Of a stretch of 64,000 nt of DNA, positions 50,158 to 59,587 are shown in pieces. Numbering within the stretch: the first letter of the stretch is position 1; every line of letters starts with the position of its first letter. The stretch comes from Bog-756 sp963699345 (lineage in GTDB: Bacteria; Actinomycetota; Acidimicrobiia; Acidimicrobiales; RAAP-2): positions 186,001-250,000 of the forward strand of contig CAVOTL010000005.1 of assembly GCA_963699345.1 (NCBI GenBank). Reading direction: 5' to 3'. The translations under genes and the position numbers were made by a program. Under the pieces are notes generated by a model, which made no database searches, was not told where the DNA came from, and was given only the letters and a program-made list of their open reading frames with translations.

Positions 50158-51381
50158 TCAGCCGTTACCGGTCGTGCCGGTGGAACCGCAGGTACCTTCG
50201 GCGCCCACCAACGAGTCGAACCCGAACACGTGGACGACGTTGGTCTGCTCGGACGTGGCGCAGATCGCCGAACCCGAACCCACGAAGAGGCTCTCGAGGG
50301 CGGTGTCCTGCGTGAAGCCCGAGAGCTTGCTCGTCGGGAGCACGGTGTAGATGTTGTACCCGTAGAGGGTCGACTGGTAGTAGGTCGTGTTCGGCAGCTC
50401 GGACGTGCCCGAACCCGTGAACGGCTGACCCAGGCTGTCGATGGCCGCCAGGTCGGCTCCACCGGCGCGGGCCAGGTTCGACCGGTCGACGGCCACCCCG
50501 TTGTTCTGCGAGATCCAGCTGCCCGACGAGATCGGAACCACCGCGGCGCTACCGGCCGGCAGGGTCGAGGCGAACGAGTAGAAGGCGTTGCCGCTGTTCT
50601 GGACCAGGTTGTTGCATCCGGCTGCGGTCGCCGCGGCGCTCGCCTGGGTGTCCGACACGCCGATGGCCGACTCCAGGTTGCTCCGCGGGGTGGAGCCCGA
50701 GATGGTCAGGCAGGCGTAGACGGTGTCACCGTTGATGGTGCTCGTACCGGTGGACGACGAGTACAAGGCGTTCAGCTGGGCGGTCGTCAGCGAGCTGATG
50801 CTGCCGTCACCGTGGTCGAAGTAGACGATGCCGAGTCCGTCACGGGCGAAGGGCACGAACGTGAGGGTCGTACCCGACGTCTTCGGGCCGCGGGCGGAGC
50901 GGGCGAAGTCGATCTGCCCGGTCACGCTCACCGCGGTCCCGGTGCAGGATGCCGACGAGTTCTGCCAGGCGGTTCCGTTCAGGGAGTCGAGCAGGGCGGC
51001 GATACCGGCCGTCGACGAGTTCGGCCGGTCGAAGGACGGGCCACCGAGCTTCGTGGTGATGCAGCCGGGGTTGGTGGTCGTGCCGCCGGCCGGGTTGGCG
51101 TCGAACGACTCGATCGTCTTGTTGTTGGTGGCACTCGAGGAGTGCAGCGGCGTGTAGAAGGTGGTGTTGGCCGCCGGCGGTGCGGGCGACGCACCGGTGA
51201 AGGCCGCGTAGAGGTCCTGGGTGACGTCGGCCCCGACGCCGACGTACGCCGACGTGTAGCCCGGGTCGGCCTGGGCCGATGTCGAGGTCACGCTGACCAG
51301 GGTGGCCAGCCCGGCGGTGCCGGCGGCCACGGCCACCGCCGTGGCCACCCGGACACTCTTGTGGAAGGGGGTTCTACGCAA
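50158..51381 (-). CDS. Secreted PstS-like substrate-binding protein
   Basis: A 407-residue exported protein of the PBP2/PstS-like family, third binding protein of the region. Signal peptide about 10-38 (ending SAQAD). The N-terminal strand YVGVGADVTQDLYAAF, the loop PSFDRPNSSTAGIAALLDSL and QIDFARSARGP, and PFARDGLGIVYF match PstS-like proteins of actinobacteria in which RPNGSSAG forms the anion-binding loop. It has several paired cysteines. There is no anchor. TTG start at 51381 with AAGGAG 8 nt upstream. A consensus promoter lies about 80 bp upstream, so it is probably well expressed. Phosphate is the likely ligand, but other oxyanions are possible. Confidence 0.84.
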   Translation of the reverse strand: MRRTPFHKSVRVATAVAVAAGTAGLATLVSVTSTSAQADPGYTSAYVGVGADVTQDLYAAFTGASPAPPAANTTFYTPLHSSSATNNKTIESFDANPAGGTTTNPGCITTKLGGPSFDRPNSSTAGIAALLDSLNGTAWQNSSASCTGTAVSVTGQIDFARSARGPKTSGTTLTFVPFARDGLGIVYFDHGDGSISSLTTAQLNALYSSSTGTSTINGDTVYACLTISGSTPRSNLESAIGVSDTQASAAATAAGCNNLVQNSGNAFYSFASTLPAGSAAVVPISSGSWISQNNGVAVDRSNLARAGGADLAAIDSLGQPFTGSGTSELPNTTYYQSTLYGYNIYTVLPTSKLSGFTQDTALESLFVGSGSAICATSEQTNVVHVFGFDSLVGAEGTCGSTGTTGNG

Positions 51382-51462
51382 CGGGGTCTCCTTGTTCGGG
51401 TCGGACGCGACGACCTCGAACGAGGCCCCTGCCCTAAATCAATAATTCCTACTGGATTAGTG

Positions 51463-51491
51463 AGAATAAGGAGGGGTACCGGGAATGTCAA
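51463..51491 (-). promoter_or_regulatory. Consensus sigma-70 promoter of the secreted-protein operon
   Basis: On the minus strand a perfect TTGACA (51486-51491) is followed after exactly 17 bp by TATTCT (51463-51468). Start of transcription near 51456 gives a leader of about 75 nt before the TTG start at 51381. It is the best consensus promoter seen in the window and lies in its most AT-rich patch. Confidence 0.8.
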
Positions 51492-51575
51492 GCGAATTGG
51501 TCATGATTAGGTCGGGCGCCCACCGTTCGCGGCGAACGGCACCACCGCGGCCACCCTGCGGGGCGGAACCCGGAC

Positions 51576-53039
51576 TCAGGAGTCGGTCAGGACCGTCTTC
51601 ATCCGGACCATCTCGTCGTAGCCGGCCCGGCCCCCCTCCCGGCCGAACCCACTCTGCTTCACCCCGCCGAACGGGGTCGCGGGGGTGAGACGACCGAACC
51701 CGTTGGCCACCACCACCCCCGATGCCAGTCCGGCCACGAACCGCTCCAGGCGGTCGGGGTCGGCGGTGTGCACGTAGGCGGCCAGTCCGTATCCGCTGTC
51801 GTTGGCCAGGGCCAACGCCTCTTCCTCGGTGGCGAACGTGAGCAGGGCCTGCACCGGCCCGAACACCTCGTCTCGGGCCAGTCGGCTGTCGTGGCGGACG
51901 TCGCCGAACACCGTCGGGGCCACGAACCACCCGTCGGCCAGATCGCCACCCAGTCGGTGGCCTCCGGACAGGAGCGTCGCCCCGTCGACCCGGGCCCGGT
52001 CGATCACCCCCAGGATCCGCTGGAGGGCCGACTCGCTCACCACCGGTCCCACGAAGGTGTCCGGATCGAGCGGGTCCCCGACCACCAGTTCGGCCACCTG
52101 GGCCACCACCCGGTCGACGAACTCCCCGTAGACGTCGCGGTGGACGTAGGTACGGGTGGGCAGCGCACACCCCTGACCCGACAGGAGCCCCGTCCCCGCC
52201 CGCGCCACCAGGGCGGCGGCGGTGTCGAGGTCCCCGTCGGGAAACACGATCGTCGGTGACTTGCCGCCGAGCTCCAACGCCAACGGGGTGAGATGGCCCG
52301 ACGCCGCCGCCATCACCCGGCGGGCTGTCGTCGCCCCACCGGTGAAGGTGAGCTTGTCGACGCCGGCGTGGCCGGCCAGGGCGGCGCCCGCCTCCGCCCC
52401 ACCGACCACCACGTTGAGCACGCCGGCCGGCACGCCCGCGTCCAGCGCCAGTTCCGCGAATCGCAGCATGCCGAACGGGGCCAGTTCGGGGGGCTTGGCC
52501 ACCACCGCGTTGCCCGCCGCCAGGGCCGGGCCGCACTTCTGCCCCATTCCCACCATCGAGCCGTTCCACGGGGGGATGGCCCCCACCACCCCGTGGGGCT
52601 CGCGACGGACGGTGGCCGTTCCCCTGGCCACGTCCAGCGGCTCGTCACCCACGGAGGTGGCCAGATCCGCGTAGTACCGCACCCAGGCGGCGGCGGCCCG
52701 TCCCGGCCGCAGCACCGACACCGGGGTCCCGTTGTCCAGTGCGGCCAGGTCGGCCGCCTCGTCCCGGTGTCCGTCGAGCAGGTCGGCCAGGACGTGCAGC
52801 ACGTGCCCTCGGCCCCGGGGGCCGAGGGCGGCCCACGCCGGCTGCGCGGCGCGGGCGGCGGTCACCGCCGCGTCGACCTCGTCGGCCCCGGCCAGTCCGA
52901 CCTCCGCCTGCACCTCGCCGGTCGCCGCGTAGCGGTGCTCGTACGTCCCGGCGGAGGCCGAGTGGAGCCACCCTCCGCCGATCAGGTGCCCCTGGGCGGC
53001 GAGTCGCCGCACCACGGCCGACGTCGGCGTCGTCCTCAC
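51576..53039 (-). CDS. Aldehyde dehydrogenase family protein
   Basis: NAD(P)-dependent oxidation of an aldehyde to an acid; 487 residues. The fold is shown by PWNGSMVGMGQKCGPALAAG with the cofactor-binding AKPPELAP, LTFTGGATTAR, the catalytic Glu in LALELGGKSP (about 256) and the nucleophile Cys in SGQGCALPTR (about 290), with EVFGPVQALLTF and PFGGVKQSGFGREGG near the end. The usual Asn of the PWNxP loop is present but Pro is replaced by Gly-Ser. The GTG at 53039 overlaps the SDR stop by 4 nt, so alcohol and aldehyde oxidation may be coupled. Substrate unknown. Confidence 0.93.
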   Translation of the reverse strand: MRTTPTSAVVRRLAAQGHLIGGGWLHSASAGTYEHRYAATGEVQAEVGLAGADEVDAAVTAARAAQPAWAALGPRGRGHVLHVLADLLDGHRDEAADLAALDNGTPVSVLRPGRAAAAWVRYYADLATSVGDEPLDVARGTATVRREPHGVVGAIPPWNGSMVGMGQKCGPALAAGNAVVAKPPELAPFGMLRFAELALDAGVPAGVLNVVVGGAEAGAALAGHAGVDKLTFTGGATTARRVMAAASGHLTPLALELGGKSPTIVFPDGDLDTAAALVARAGTGLLSGQGCALPTRTYVHRDVYGEFVDRVVAQVAELVVGDPLDPDTFVGPVVSESALQRILGVIDRARVDGATLLSGGHRLGGDLADGWFVAPTVFGDVRHDSRLARDEVFGPVQALLTFATEEEALALANDSGYGLAAYVHTADPDRLERFVAGLASGVVVANGFGRLTPATPFGGVKQSGFGREGGRAGYDEMVRMKTVLTDS

Positions 53040-53794
53040 GGGACCACGTAGCCCCCGTCGACCGGCAGGGCCACGCCGAGCACGAACGAGGCGGCAGGGG
53101 TGCACAGCCAGACCGCGGCTTCGGCGACCTCCGCCGCCTCGCCGATGCGCCCGATCGGGTGGAGGGCCTTCAGATGGGCGTCGATCGACGGCTGACGGCG
53201 CACCGCCTCGTCCACCATCGGCGTCCGGGCCGTGCCCGGGCACACGGCGTTGACCCGGATGCCCCGTGACCCGTAGTCGAGGGCCGCCACCTTGGTCAGG
53301 CCGATCACCCCGTGCTTGGAGGCGGTGTAGGCGGCCTGGTGGGGATAGGCGACGAGGCCGACACCCGACGCCGTGTTGACGATCGCCCCGCCACCGCGGG
53401 CCAACATGGCGGGGATCTCGGCCTTCATGCAGTAGTAGACACCGTTCAACATGATGTCGAGGGTGCGGTGCCATCCCTCGTCGGGGTAGTCGGCCAGGGC
53501 GGCCATCGGGGCCGCGATCCCCGCGTTGTTGTGGGCACAGTCGAGGCCGCCGAAGGTGTCCACGGCGTAGGCCACCATGGCCTCCACCTCGTCCTTCACG
53601 CTCACGTCGGTGCGGACGAACCCGGCCCGGCCGCCGGCCGACTCCACCATCGCCACCGTCTCGCGACCGCCGTCCTCGTCGATGTCGGCCACCACGACGG
53701 CCGCCCCTTCACGGGCGAAGATCTGGGCGGCGGCCCGTCCGATGCCCATCGCCGCGCCGGTGACGACGGCGACCTTCCCCTCCAGGGCTCCCAT
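53036..53794 (-). CDS. Short-chain dehydrogenase/reductase
   Basis: A 252-residue classical SDR. NAD(P) motif TGAAMGIGRAAA (about 12-23), Asp in VVVADIDEDG indicating NAD preference, HNNAGIAAP, the Ser in NTASGVGL and the catalytic YTASK near residue 155. ATG 53794 is chosen over the longer frame because the Rossmann strand starts at once; a -10 box TACTGT lies 8 nt upstream. It is translationally coupled to the aldehyde dehydrogenase and divergent from another SDR 46 bp away. Substrate unknown. Confidence 0.93.
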   Translation of the reverse strand: MGALEGKVAVVTGAAMGIGRAAAQIFAREGAAVVVADIDEDGGRETVAMVESAGGRAGFVRTDVSVKDEVEAMVAYAVDTFGGLDCAHNNAGIAAPMAALADYPDEGWHRTLDIMLNGVYYCMKAEIPAMLARGGGAIVNTASGVGLVAYPHQAAYTASKHGVIGLTKVAALDYGSRGIRVNAVCPGTARTPMVDEAVRRQPSIDAHLKALHPIGRIGEAAEVAEAAVWLCTPAASFVLGVALPVDGGYVVP

Positions 53795-53802
53795 GCGCGC
53801 CA

Positions 53803-53834
53803 ACAGTACCGGTGACGACTCCACCGGGTACGTT
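53803..53834. promoter_or_regulatory. Back-to-back -10 boxes of two divergent SDR genes
   Basis: TACTGT on the minus strand (53803-53808) lies 8 nt before ATG 53794. TACGTT on the plus strand (53829-53834) lies 6 nt before ATG 53841. Between them GTACCGGT and ACCGGGTAC form an imperfect inverted repeat (53806-53831). Both transcripts would be leaderless, and one regulator could control both. Confidence 0.45.
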
Positions 53835-53840
53835 TCCCCC

Positions 53841-54566
53841 ATGCCCACGAACGCAGCCCCGCCCCGTCTCGCCGGCCGGGTGGCCCTGGTGTCCGGCGCG
53901 GCCGGCGGCATCGGGAGCGCGGTGGTGGCCCGGCTGGAGGCCGACGGAGCGACGGTGGTGGGGGCGGACCTCGCGCCCATCGGCGACGACGTGCGGTGCG
54001 ACGTGACCGACGAGGACTCCTGCGCCGCGGCGGTGTCCCGGGCCGTGGCGGACCACGGCCGGCTCGACATCCTCGTCAACGTGGCCGGGATCGGGATCGC
54101 GGCGCGCATCACCGACGTGGATCCCGCCGACTGGCGCCGCATCATCGACGTCAACCTCACCGGCACCTTCCTGCTCACCCGGGCCGCCGTGCCCGCCCTG
54201 GTCGAGTCGGCCGGGAGCATCGTGAACATGGCGTCGGTGGCCGGGTTGCGGGCCACCCCCTACAACGCCGCCTACTGCGCCTCCAAGGCCGGAGTCATCC
54301 TGTTCACCAAGTCGCTGGCCATCGAACTGGCCTCGACCGGTGTCCGGGTCAACGCCGTCTGTCCGGCGTCGGTGGACACCCCCTTCCTGGTGAACTTCTC
54401 GCTCCCCGAAGGCGCCGATCTGTCCCTCTTCGCCCGGGCCTCGTCGCCCATGGGCCGACGGGTGGAGCCCACCGAGGTGGCTGCGGCGGTCGCCTACCTG
54501 GCCTCCGACGATGCCCGCACCGTCAGCGGCACCACCCTCGTCATCGACGGGGCCGCCACCGCCTGA
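53841..54566 (+). CDS. Short-chain dehydrogenase/reductase
   Basis: A 241-residue classical SDR. NAD(P) motif SGAAGGIGSAVV (about 18-29), VNVAGIG, the Ser in NMASVAGL and the catalytic YCASKAG near 148, plus VNAVCPASVDTPF after it. ATG 53841 lies 6 nt after a -10 box. It is divergent from the SDR/ALDH pair and convergent with the amidohydrolase, whose 3' end it overlaps by 26 bp. Substrate unknown; the context is catabolic. Confidence 0.93.
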   Translation: MPTNAAPPRLAGRVALVSGAAGGIGSAVVARLEADGATVVGADLAPIGDDVRCDVTDEDSCAAAVSRAVADHGRLDILVNVAGIGIAARITDVDPADWRRIIDVNLTGTFLLTRAAVPALVESAGSIVNMASVAGLRATPYNAAYCASKAGVILFTKSLAIELASTGVRVNAVCPASVDTPFLVNFSLPEGADLSLFARASSPMGRRVEPTEVAAAVAYLASDDARTVSGTTLVIDGAATA

Positions 54567-56268
54567 CGTCGGCCAGCGACACCGTCTCGGTGTCCGCGCC
54601 CGACCGCAGCACCCGCCCGGGTCGGGCCGCGGTGGCCACGCCGTCGACCACCACCTCCCCTCCCCCCACGACGACGTGGGCGATGCCCACCGAACCGGCC
54701 ACCAGGCGCTCCCCACCGCCCGGTAGATCGGCCACCAGCCGGGCGGGCTCCGAGCCGACGGTGGCGGGGTCGAAGACGACCAGGTCGGCGTGCCACCCCG
54801 GGGCGACACGTCCCCGCCGGCGGAGACCGTAGTGACGCGCGGGGCGGTCGGTCATCATCTCGACGGCCTGCTCCAGCCCGAGCAGACCGCGCTCCCGGAC
54901 GACCTCGCCGAGTACCCGGGTCGGGTAGTTGGCGTGGCACATCAGGTCGAGATGGGCCCCGGCGTCGGAGCCCCCGAGCATGACCCGGGGGTCCTTCCAC
55001 ACCTCCACCCGGGCCGCCCACCCCTCGTCGGAGCAACCGAGCGAGGGCGTCAGCGACGGCAGGACGACGTAGAGGGTGAGGTCGTCGGGAAGCACGACGT
55101 CGAGGAGCACGTCGACGACGTCGGTCCCGCGCTCGTGGGCGATCGACCCCAGCGGACGGCCGACCCACGGCGACCCCGGATCAGCCACCTCCATGAGGGA
55201 GAAGTCGGCCAGCACGCCGATGGCCCGCGCCGCCACCTGCTCGGCCCCGGCCCGCAGCGTCGCCCGCCGCTCGGGGTCCGCCACCGCCGCCCTCCGGCCG
55301 GCCTCGTCCAGGGCCATCACCCCGCGCCACCCCGGCAGTCCCGGGAGCAGGGTGTTCGACCGCATCCGCATCATGTCCGGCAGGGCCAGGGCGACCACAT
55401 GGGCGCCCCGCTCGGCGGCGACGTCGGAGGCGGCCAACTGCCCCTCCCAGATCTCCTCGCTGGCCAGGCTCCCGAGCAGGTTCCAGTTGAGGGGCCGGTC
55501 GGCGGCCAGCGACATGTCCGCCATCAGGTCGACCCGCTCCGTGGGGATGGGGCCGATGGAGGGGATGAACTCGAGCGTGGTCCCCGGGTGATCGCGCAGC
55601 ACGCCGGCCAGCGCCACGAACTCATCGGGGCCGGCACAGCTCGACGGCACCGGTCGGTGGTCGCCGTCGAGATGGCCCTCGCCCAACGACGACGAGAACC
55701 CGAGGGCGCCTCCGGCCAGCGACTCCCCCACCAGGCGGCACATCGCCTCCAGCTGGTCCGCATCGGCCCGCTCGGTCGAGGCGGCCTCCCCCATGACCAC
55801 CCGCCGGAGAGTCGAGTGGCCGACCAGGAAGCCGGCGTTGACCGAGAGCCCGTCGTCCACCCGGTCGAGGTACTCGGCGAAACTCCCCCAGCTCCACGCT
55901 CCGCCACCCTCCAGTGCGGCACGGGGGATCCCCTCCACGACCGCCATCATCGACTGCACGTAGTCGGCGTCACCCGGTCCGAGGGGGGCCACCGAGAAGC
56001 CGCAGTTGCCTGCCACGACGGTCGTGACCCCGTGGTGGACCGAAGGGCTGGCGGTCGGGTCCCACAGCAGCTGGGCGTCGTAGTGGGTGTGGATGTCGAT
56101 GAACCCCGGGCACACCACCTGGCCGGTGGCGTCGATCTCCCACCCGCCGGACTCGGCGACCGGCCCGACGGCCGAGATCCGACCGTCGGTGACGGCGACA
56201 TCGGCGACCCGACCCGGGGCGCCGGTGCCGTCCACCACGAGACCGCCGCGGATCACCAGGTCGGCCAT
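54541..56268 (-). CDS. Amidohydrolase, N-acyl-D-amino-acid deacylase-like
   Basis: A 575-residue metal-dependent amidohydrolase of the D-aminoacylase/dihydroorotase type. The small beta-domain LVIRGGLVVDGTGAPG leads into the metal-binding CPGFIDIHTHYDAQLLWDP (about 53-71). GVTTVVAGNCGFSVAP, LGGSDAGAHLD (the Asp ligand, about 445) and YGLRRRGRVAPGWHADLVVF are characteristic. It closely resembles the gene at 57798-59495. Known relatives hydrolyse N-acyl-D-amino acids, but most homologues have no assigned substrate. The ATG at 56268 begins one nucleotide after the stop of the upstream amidohydrolase, so the two are coupled. Confidence 0.9.
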   Translation of the reverse strand: MADLVIRGGLVVDGTGAPGRVADVAVTDGRISAVGPVAESGGWEIDATGQVVCPGFIDIHTHYDAQLLWDPTASPSVHHGVTTVVAGNCGFSVAPLGPGDADYVQSMMAVVEGIPRAALEGGGAWSWGSFAEYLDRVDDGLSVNAGFLVGHSTLRRVVMGEAASTERADADQLEAMCRLVGESLAGGALGFSSSLGEGHLDGDHRPVPSSCAGPDEFVALAGVLRDHPGTTLEFIPSIGPIPTERVDLMADMSLAADRPLNWNLLGSLASEEIWEGQLAASDVAAERGAHVVALALPDMMRMRSNTLLPGLPGWRGVMALDEAGRRAAVADPERRATLRAGAEQVAARAIGVLADFSLMEVADPGSPWVGRPLGSIAHERGTDVVDVLLDVVLPDDLTLYVVLPSLTPSLGCSDEGWAARVEVWKDPRVMLGGSDAGAHLDLMCHANYPTRVLGEVVRERGLLGLEQAVEMMTDRPARHYGLRRRGRVAPGWHADLVVFDPATVGSEPARLVADLPGGGERLVAGSVGIAHVVVGGGEVVVDGVATAARPGRVLRSGADTETVSLADVRRWRPRR

Positions 56269-56269
56269 C

Positions 56270-57700
56270 TCACCCTCCAGCCAGGAGGTCGGCCACCGCC
56301 GACTCGACGACGGTGCCCTCGAAGAAGTGTGGATTGGTGCCGGTGTAGAAGCGGGCCGGGTTCGTGAACACGAAGTCGCGGAACGCCCGCCCGTCGATCC
56401 AGCCGTGCTCCACCATCTCGTGGGCCTCCTCCAGTACCTCGGACACGTCCGGGAGGTCCCAGTGGGAGATGTCCGAGCCCAGCATCACCTGGAGCTCGGT
56501 GCCGAACGGATTGACCGCGGTGTTGAAGGCCAGCGACGTCATCGGGTCGTCGGCTTCGCAGCCGAACCAGAACCGGTCGGCGAAGCGGGCTCGGATGTCC
56601 TCGGGGCGGTCGATGCCGCACGCCTCGAACTCGTCGAGGAGGTCCTCGGGCTCGGCCGGTCGCCGGGTGAGGTGGGGCGGGAGGCGCCGGGCATCGGGGG
56701 CGAAGCGGGCGAGCATGGAGATGATGACGTCGCGGTCGACGAGGGACGGGTCGAGGTGCTGGCGCAATGCGTCGATGTTCCGTTTCTCCCAATGACCGAC
56801 GATGTCGCTGAACAGGGCGGCCGCCCACGTCACCCCCCCTTCGAGGAAGGCGAAGTTCATCGTCGGGAAGCGGTGGGTCACCCCACCGAGGAACAGGGAC
56901 GTGGCCAGGGCCTGCTGGCCCGACGCCAGCATCGACAGGTGGTTGGCCACATAGCTGGTGGGCGACCGGAACGGGGTCATGCCGATGAAGCCCGAGTGGA
57001 AGGCGATGGACACCCCGAGGTCGCGGGCGGTCGCCCACACCGGGTCGTAGTCGTGGGCCGAGTCGATGCCGAACTGGTCGAGCCAGTACGCATACCGCGA
57101 CAACTCCGGGTCGTGGCCCGACAGGGCCCCGATCGGCCGCTGCACGTAGCCGGCGCACAGCACCGCTTTGAAGCCGAGCTGGTGGACGGCGTACTCCAGT
57201 TCGGCCACCGCCTCCTCGGGGGTGTGCATGGGGATGGCGGCGACCGGCGTCAGGCGGTCCGACAACGGATCGAACAGCTCGGCGTTGCAGCGGTTGAGCG
57301 CCCGACACGCTCCCCGTCGGAACCGCTCGTCCGTGGCGTGCAGGAAGACGAGGCCGAGGCTCGGATAGACGACGCCGAAGTCGATCCCGATCTCGTCGAG
57401 GCGCTCGTGGAGCAGGGCGGGAAAGAGCGCGGTCGCCAGGTCGACGGTCTGGCGCGCCGGGGCGCTCCACCACGGGCCCCGCGGGGTGCGGGTGATCGCC
57501 CGTTCCTCGGGGGTCTGGTCGTGCCACGGCACGTCGGACCCGCTGTCGGGCGGGACCAGGCGGCGCAGACCGGGGTCGTCGAGCGAGATCCCCTCCTGTT
57601 CCAGGTAGGGGGCGAGCGTCGGGAGGTGCTCGGCCATGTGCCCGTCGCTGTCGATGACCGGGTGGTCGAGCGAGCGATGGATCTCCGCGGAGGTCGCCAT
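56270..57700 (-). CDS. Amidohydrolase-2 family metal-dependent hydrolase
   Basis: A 476-residue TIM-barrel protein of the amidohydrolase-2 (ACMSD-like) group. VIDSDGHMAEHLPTLAPYL near residue 15 replaces the usual HxH with DGHMAE, as in many relatives. LGVSIAFHSGF gives the central His, and LGSDISHWDLPD near 412 the terminal Asp. These enzymes hydrolyse or decarboxylate cyclic or aromatic acids; the substrate is not evident. ATG 57700 lies 7 nt after a -10 box TAGATT, suggesting a leaderless operon with the D-aminoacylase-like gene downstream. Confidence 0.9.
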   Translation of the reverse strand: MATSAEIHRSLDHPVIDSDGHMAEHLPTLAPYLEQEGISLDDPGLRRLVPPDSGSDVPWHDQTPEERAITRTPRGPWWSAPARQTVDLATALFPALLHERLDEIGIDFGVVYPSLGLVFLHATDERFRRGACRALNRCNAELFDPLSDRLTPVAAIPMHTPEEAVAELEYAVHQLGFKAVLCAGYVQRPIGALSGHDPELSRYAYWLDQFGIDSAHDYDPVWATARDLGVSIAFHSGFIGMTPFRSPTSYVANHLSMLASGQQALATSLFLGGVTHRFPTMNFAFLEGGVTWAAALFSDIVGHWEKRNIDALRQHLDPSLVDRDVIISMLARFAPDARRLPPHLTRRPAEPEDLLDEFEACGIDRPEDIRARFADRFWFGCEADDPMTSLAFNTAVNPFGTELQVMLGSDISHWDLPDVSEVLEEAHEMVEHGWIDGRAFRDFVFTNPARFYTGTNPHFFEGTVVESAVADLLAGG

Positions 57701-57707
57701 GGCGCCC

Positions 57708-57713
57708 AATCTA
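57708..57713 (-). promoter_or_regulatory. -10 box of the amidohydrolase operon, leaderless
   Basis: TAGATT on the minus strand ends 7 nt before the ATG at 57700. No Shine-Dalgarno sequence is present and no convincing -35 box is seen. Confidence 0.45.
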
Positions 57714-57797
57714 GACAGTGGGAGCCCTCCCTTCGCTGTCCGACCTCCCGTCCCCGCGGGACCGGCGCCGGGCGCGCCCGTGGGCCAGGATGAGGAC

Positions 57798-59495
57798 ATG
57801 GCATTCGACCTGGTGATCCGTAACGGCGTCGTCGTGGACGGTTCGGGCCTCGGCTCGTACCGGGCCGACGTCGGGGTGGAGGGCGGCACGATCGCCGAGG
57901 TGGGCCGCATCACGGGACGCGGCCGCCGGGAGATCGATGCCGACGGCCACGTCGTCACCCCCGGCTTCGTCGACGGCCACACCCACATGGACGCCCAGGT
58001 CTTCTGGGACGCCACCGGCTCCAGCTCGTGCTGGCACGGCGTCACCTCGGCGGTCATGGGCAACTGCGGGTTCACCCTCGCCCCCGTCCGGTCCGACCAG
58101 CGCGCCCTGGTGGTCCGCAATCTGGAGCGGGCCGAGGACATCGACCCCGCAGCCCTCGCCGCCGGCATCGACTGGAGCTTCGAGACCTTTCCCGAGTACC
58201 TGGACGCCGTCGACCGGCTGCCCAAGGGCATCCACTTCGCGGCCAACGTGGGCCACTCGGCCCTGCGCACCTGGGCCATGGGTGAGCGGGCCTTCGAGGA
58301 GGAGGCCGGAGCCGACGACCTGGCGGCGATGGCGGGCCAGCTCGCCGATGCCCTGCGGGCCGGCGCCATCGGCTTCTCGACGTCGCGCACGATGCACCAC
58401 GAGACGTCGGACGGCCGACCGGTGGCCTCCCGGATGGCGTCCTGGGACGAGGTCGTCGCCCTGGTCGGCGTGATGGGCGATCTCGGCACCGGGATCTTCG
58501 AGGGGGCCGACGCCGGGATGTCGGCGCCCGACCCCGACGTGCGACGGCGGTCGCTGGACCGCATGACGGAACTGGCCGCCACCACCGGCGTGGCCATGAC
58601 GTTCGGACTGGTGGCCACCCGCGGGGCCGACTACCTCGTCGACTTCCTCGACGAGGCGGCGGACCGGGGCGCCCGGATGATCGCCCAGACCCACTGCCGG
58701 GGCATCTCGGTCCTGTTGTCGCTGAAGACGCGACTCCCGTTCGACCTCCTCCCGGCCTGGGGTGAGTTGCGGGCCAGGCCGCTCGCCGAACAGCTGGCCG
58801 TGCTCGCCGACCCCCGACGACGGGTCCCCTATGTCGACGCCGCCGTGCACGCCGACTACGCCACCTACACCGGCGTGGGGGCCCAGGCCCGCCCCCCGGA
58901 CTTCGACGGCATCCGCGTCTACCGCCACGGCCTCCCGCCGAACCCGTCGGTGGCCGACGTCGGCCGGGAGCACGGCGTGCATCCGGCCGAGGCGATGATC
59001 GACCTGTGCGTGGCCTCGGGAGGTGACCAGCTGTTCATCCAACCCTCCCTCTACCCCCAGGACGAGACGGTCCTGTTGCGGGCGCTCCGCCACCCCCGCA
59101 CCGTCATGACCTTCAGCGACTCGGGAGCCCACCTGAGCCAGATCGCCGACTCGTCGATCCACACCCATCTGCTCGGCCACTGGGTGCGGGACCGCGGGGA
59201 GTTCACGCTGGAGGAGGGGGTGCGCATGGTCACGCTGGCTCCGGCCCTGGCGTGGGGGCTGGCCACGAAAGGTCTCCTGCGACCGGGGATGGACGCCGAT
59301 CTCAACATCTTCGATCCCGACACCGTGGGTCCCGCCGTCCCCACCCTCGTCGACGACCTGCCGGCCGGGGGGCGCCGACTCGAGCAGCGCTCCGTCGGCT
59401 TCCTGGCCACCGTGGTGGCCGGCGAGGTCACGATCGAGCGTGGCGAGCCGACCGGGGCCACACCGGGACGCCTGCTGCGCCGACGTCCGTCCTGA
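57798..59495 (+). CDS. Amidohydrolase, N-acyl-D-amino-acid deacylase-like
   Basis: A 565-residue paralogue of the protein at 54541-56268. LVIRNGVVVDGSGLGSYRAD begins the beta-domain; TPGFVDGHTHMDAQVFWD (about 52-69) binds metal; GVTSAVMGNCGFTLAP, TFSDSGAHLSQIAD (about 437) and GLLRPGMDADLNIFDPDTVG follow. ATG 57798 with GAGGA just upstream. It is divergent from the amidohydrolase-2 operon and 92 nt before a methyltransferase. Two paralogues flanking one amidohydrolase-2 gene suggest sequential steps on related substrates; not provable here. Confidence 0.9.
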   Translation: MAFDLVIRNGVVVDGSGLGSYRADVGVEGGTIAEVGRITGRGRREIDADGHVVTPGFVDGHTHMDAQVFWDATGSSSCWHGVTSAVMGNCGFTLAPVRSDQRALVVRNLERAEDIDPAALAAGIDWSFETFPEYLDAVDRLPKGIHFAANVGHSALRTWAMGERAFEEEAGADDLAAMAGQLADALRAGAIGFSTSRTMHHETSDGRPVASRMASWDEVVALVGVMGDLGTGIFEGADAGMSAPDPDVRRRSLDRMTELAATTGVAMTFGLVATRGADYLVDFLDEAADRGARMIAQTHCRGISVLLSLKTRLPFDLLPAWGELRARPLAEQLAVLADPRRRVPYVDAAVHADYATYTGVGAQARPPDFDGIRVYRHGLPPNPSVADVGREHGVHPAEAMIDLCVASGGDQLFIQPSLYPQDETVLLRALRHPRTVMTFSDSGAHLSQIADSSIHTHLLGHWVRDRGEFTLEEGVRMVTLAPALAWGLATKGLLRPGMDADLNIFDPDTVGPAVPTLVDDLPAGGRRLEQRSVGFLATVVAGEVTIERGEPTGATPGRLLRRRPS

Positions 59496-59587
59496 GCCGG
59501 AGAGTCCGCTCCGGGGGGGCACGAAGTCACCCCGGGTGCCGTACGCGGCGGCGGCCTAGAATCGGGCCACGAGCGCCCGACCCACCG

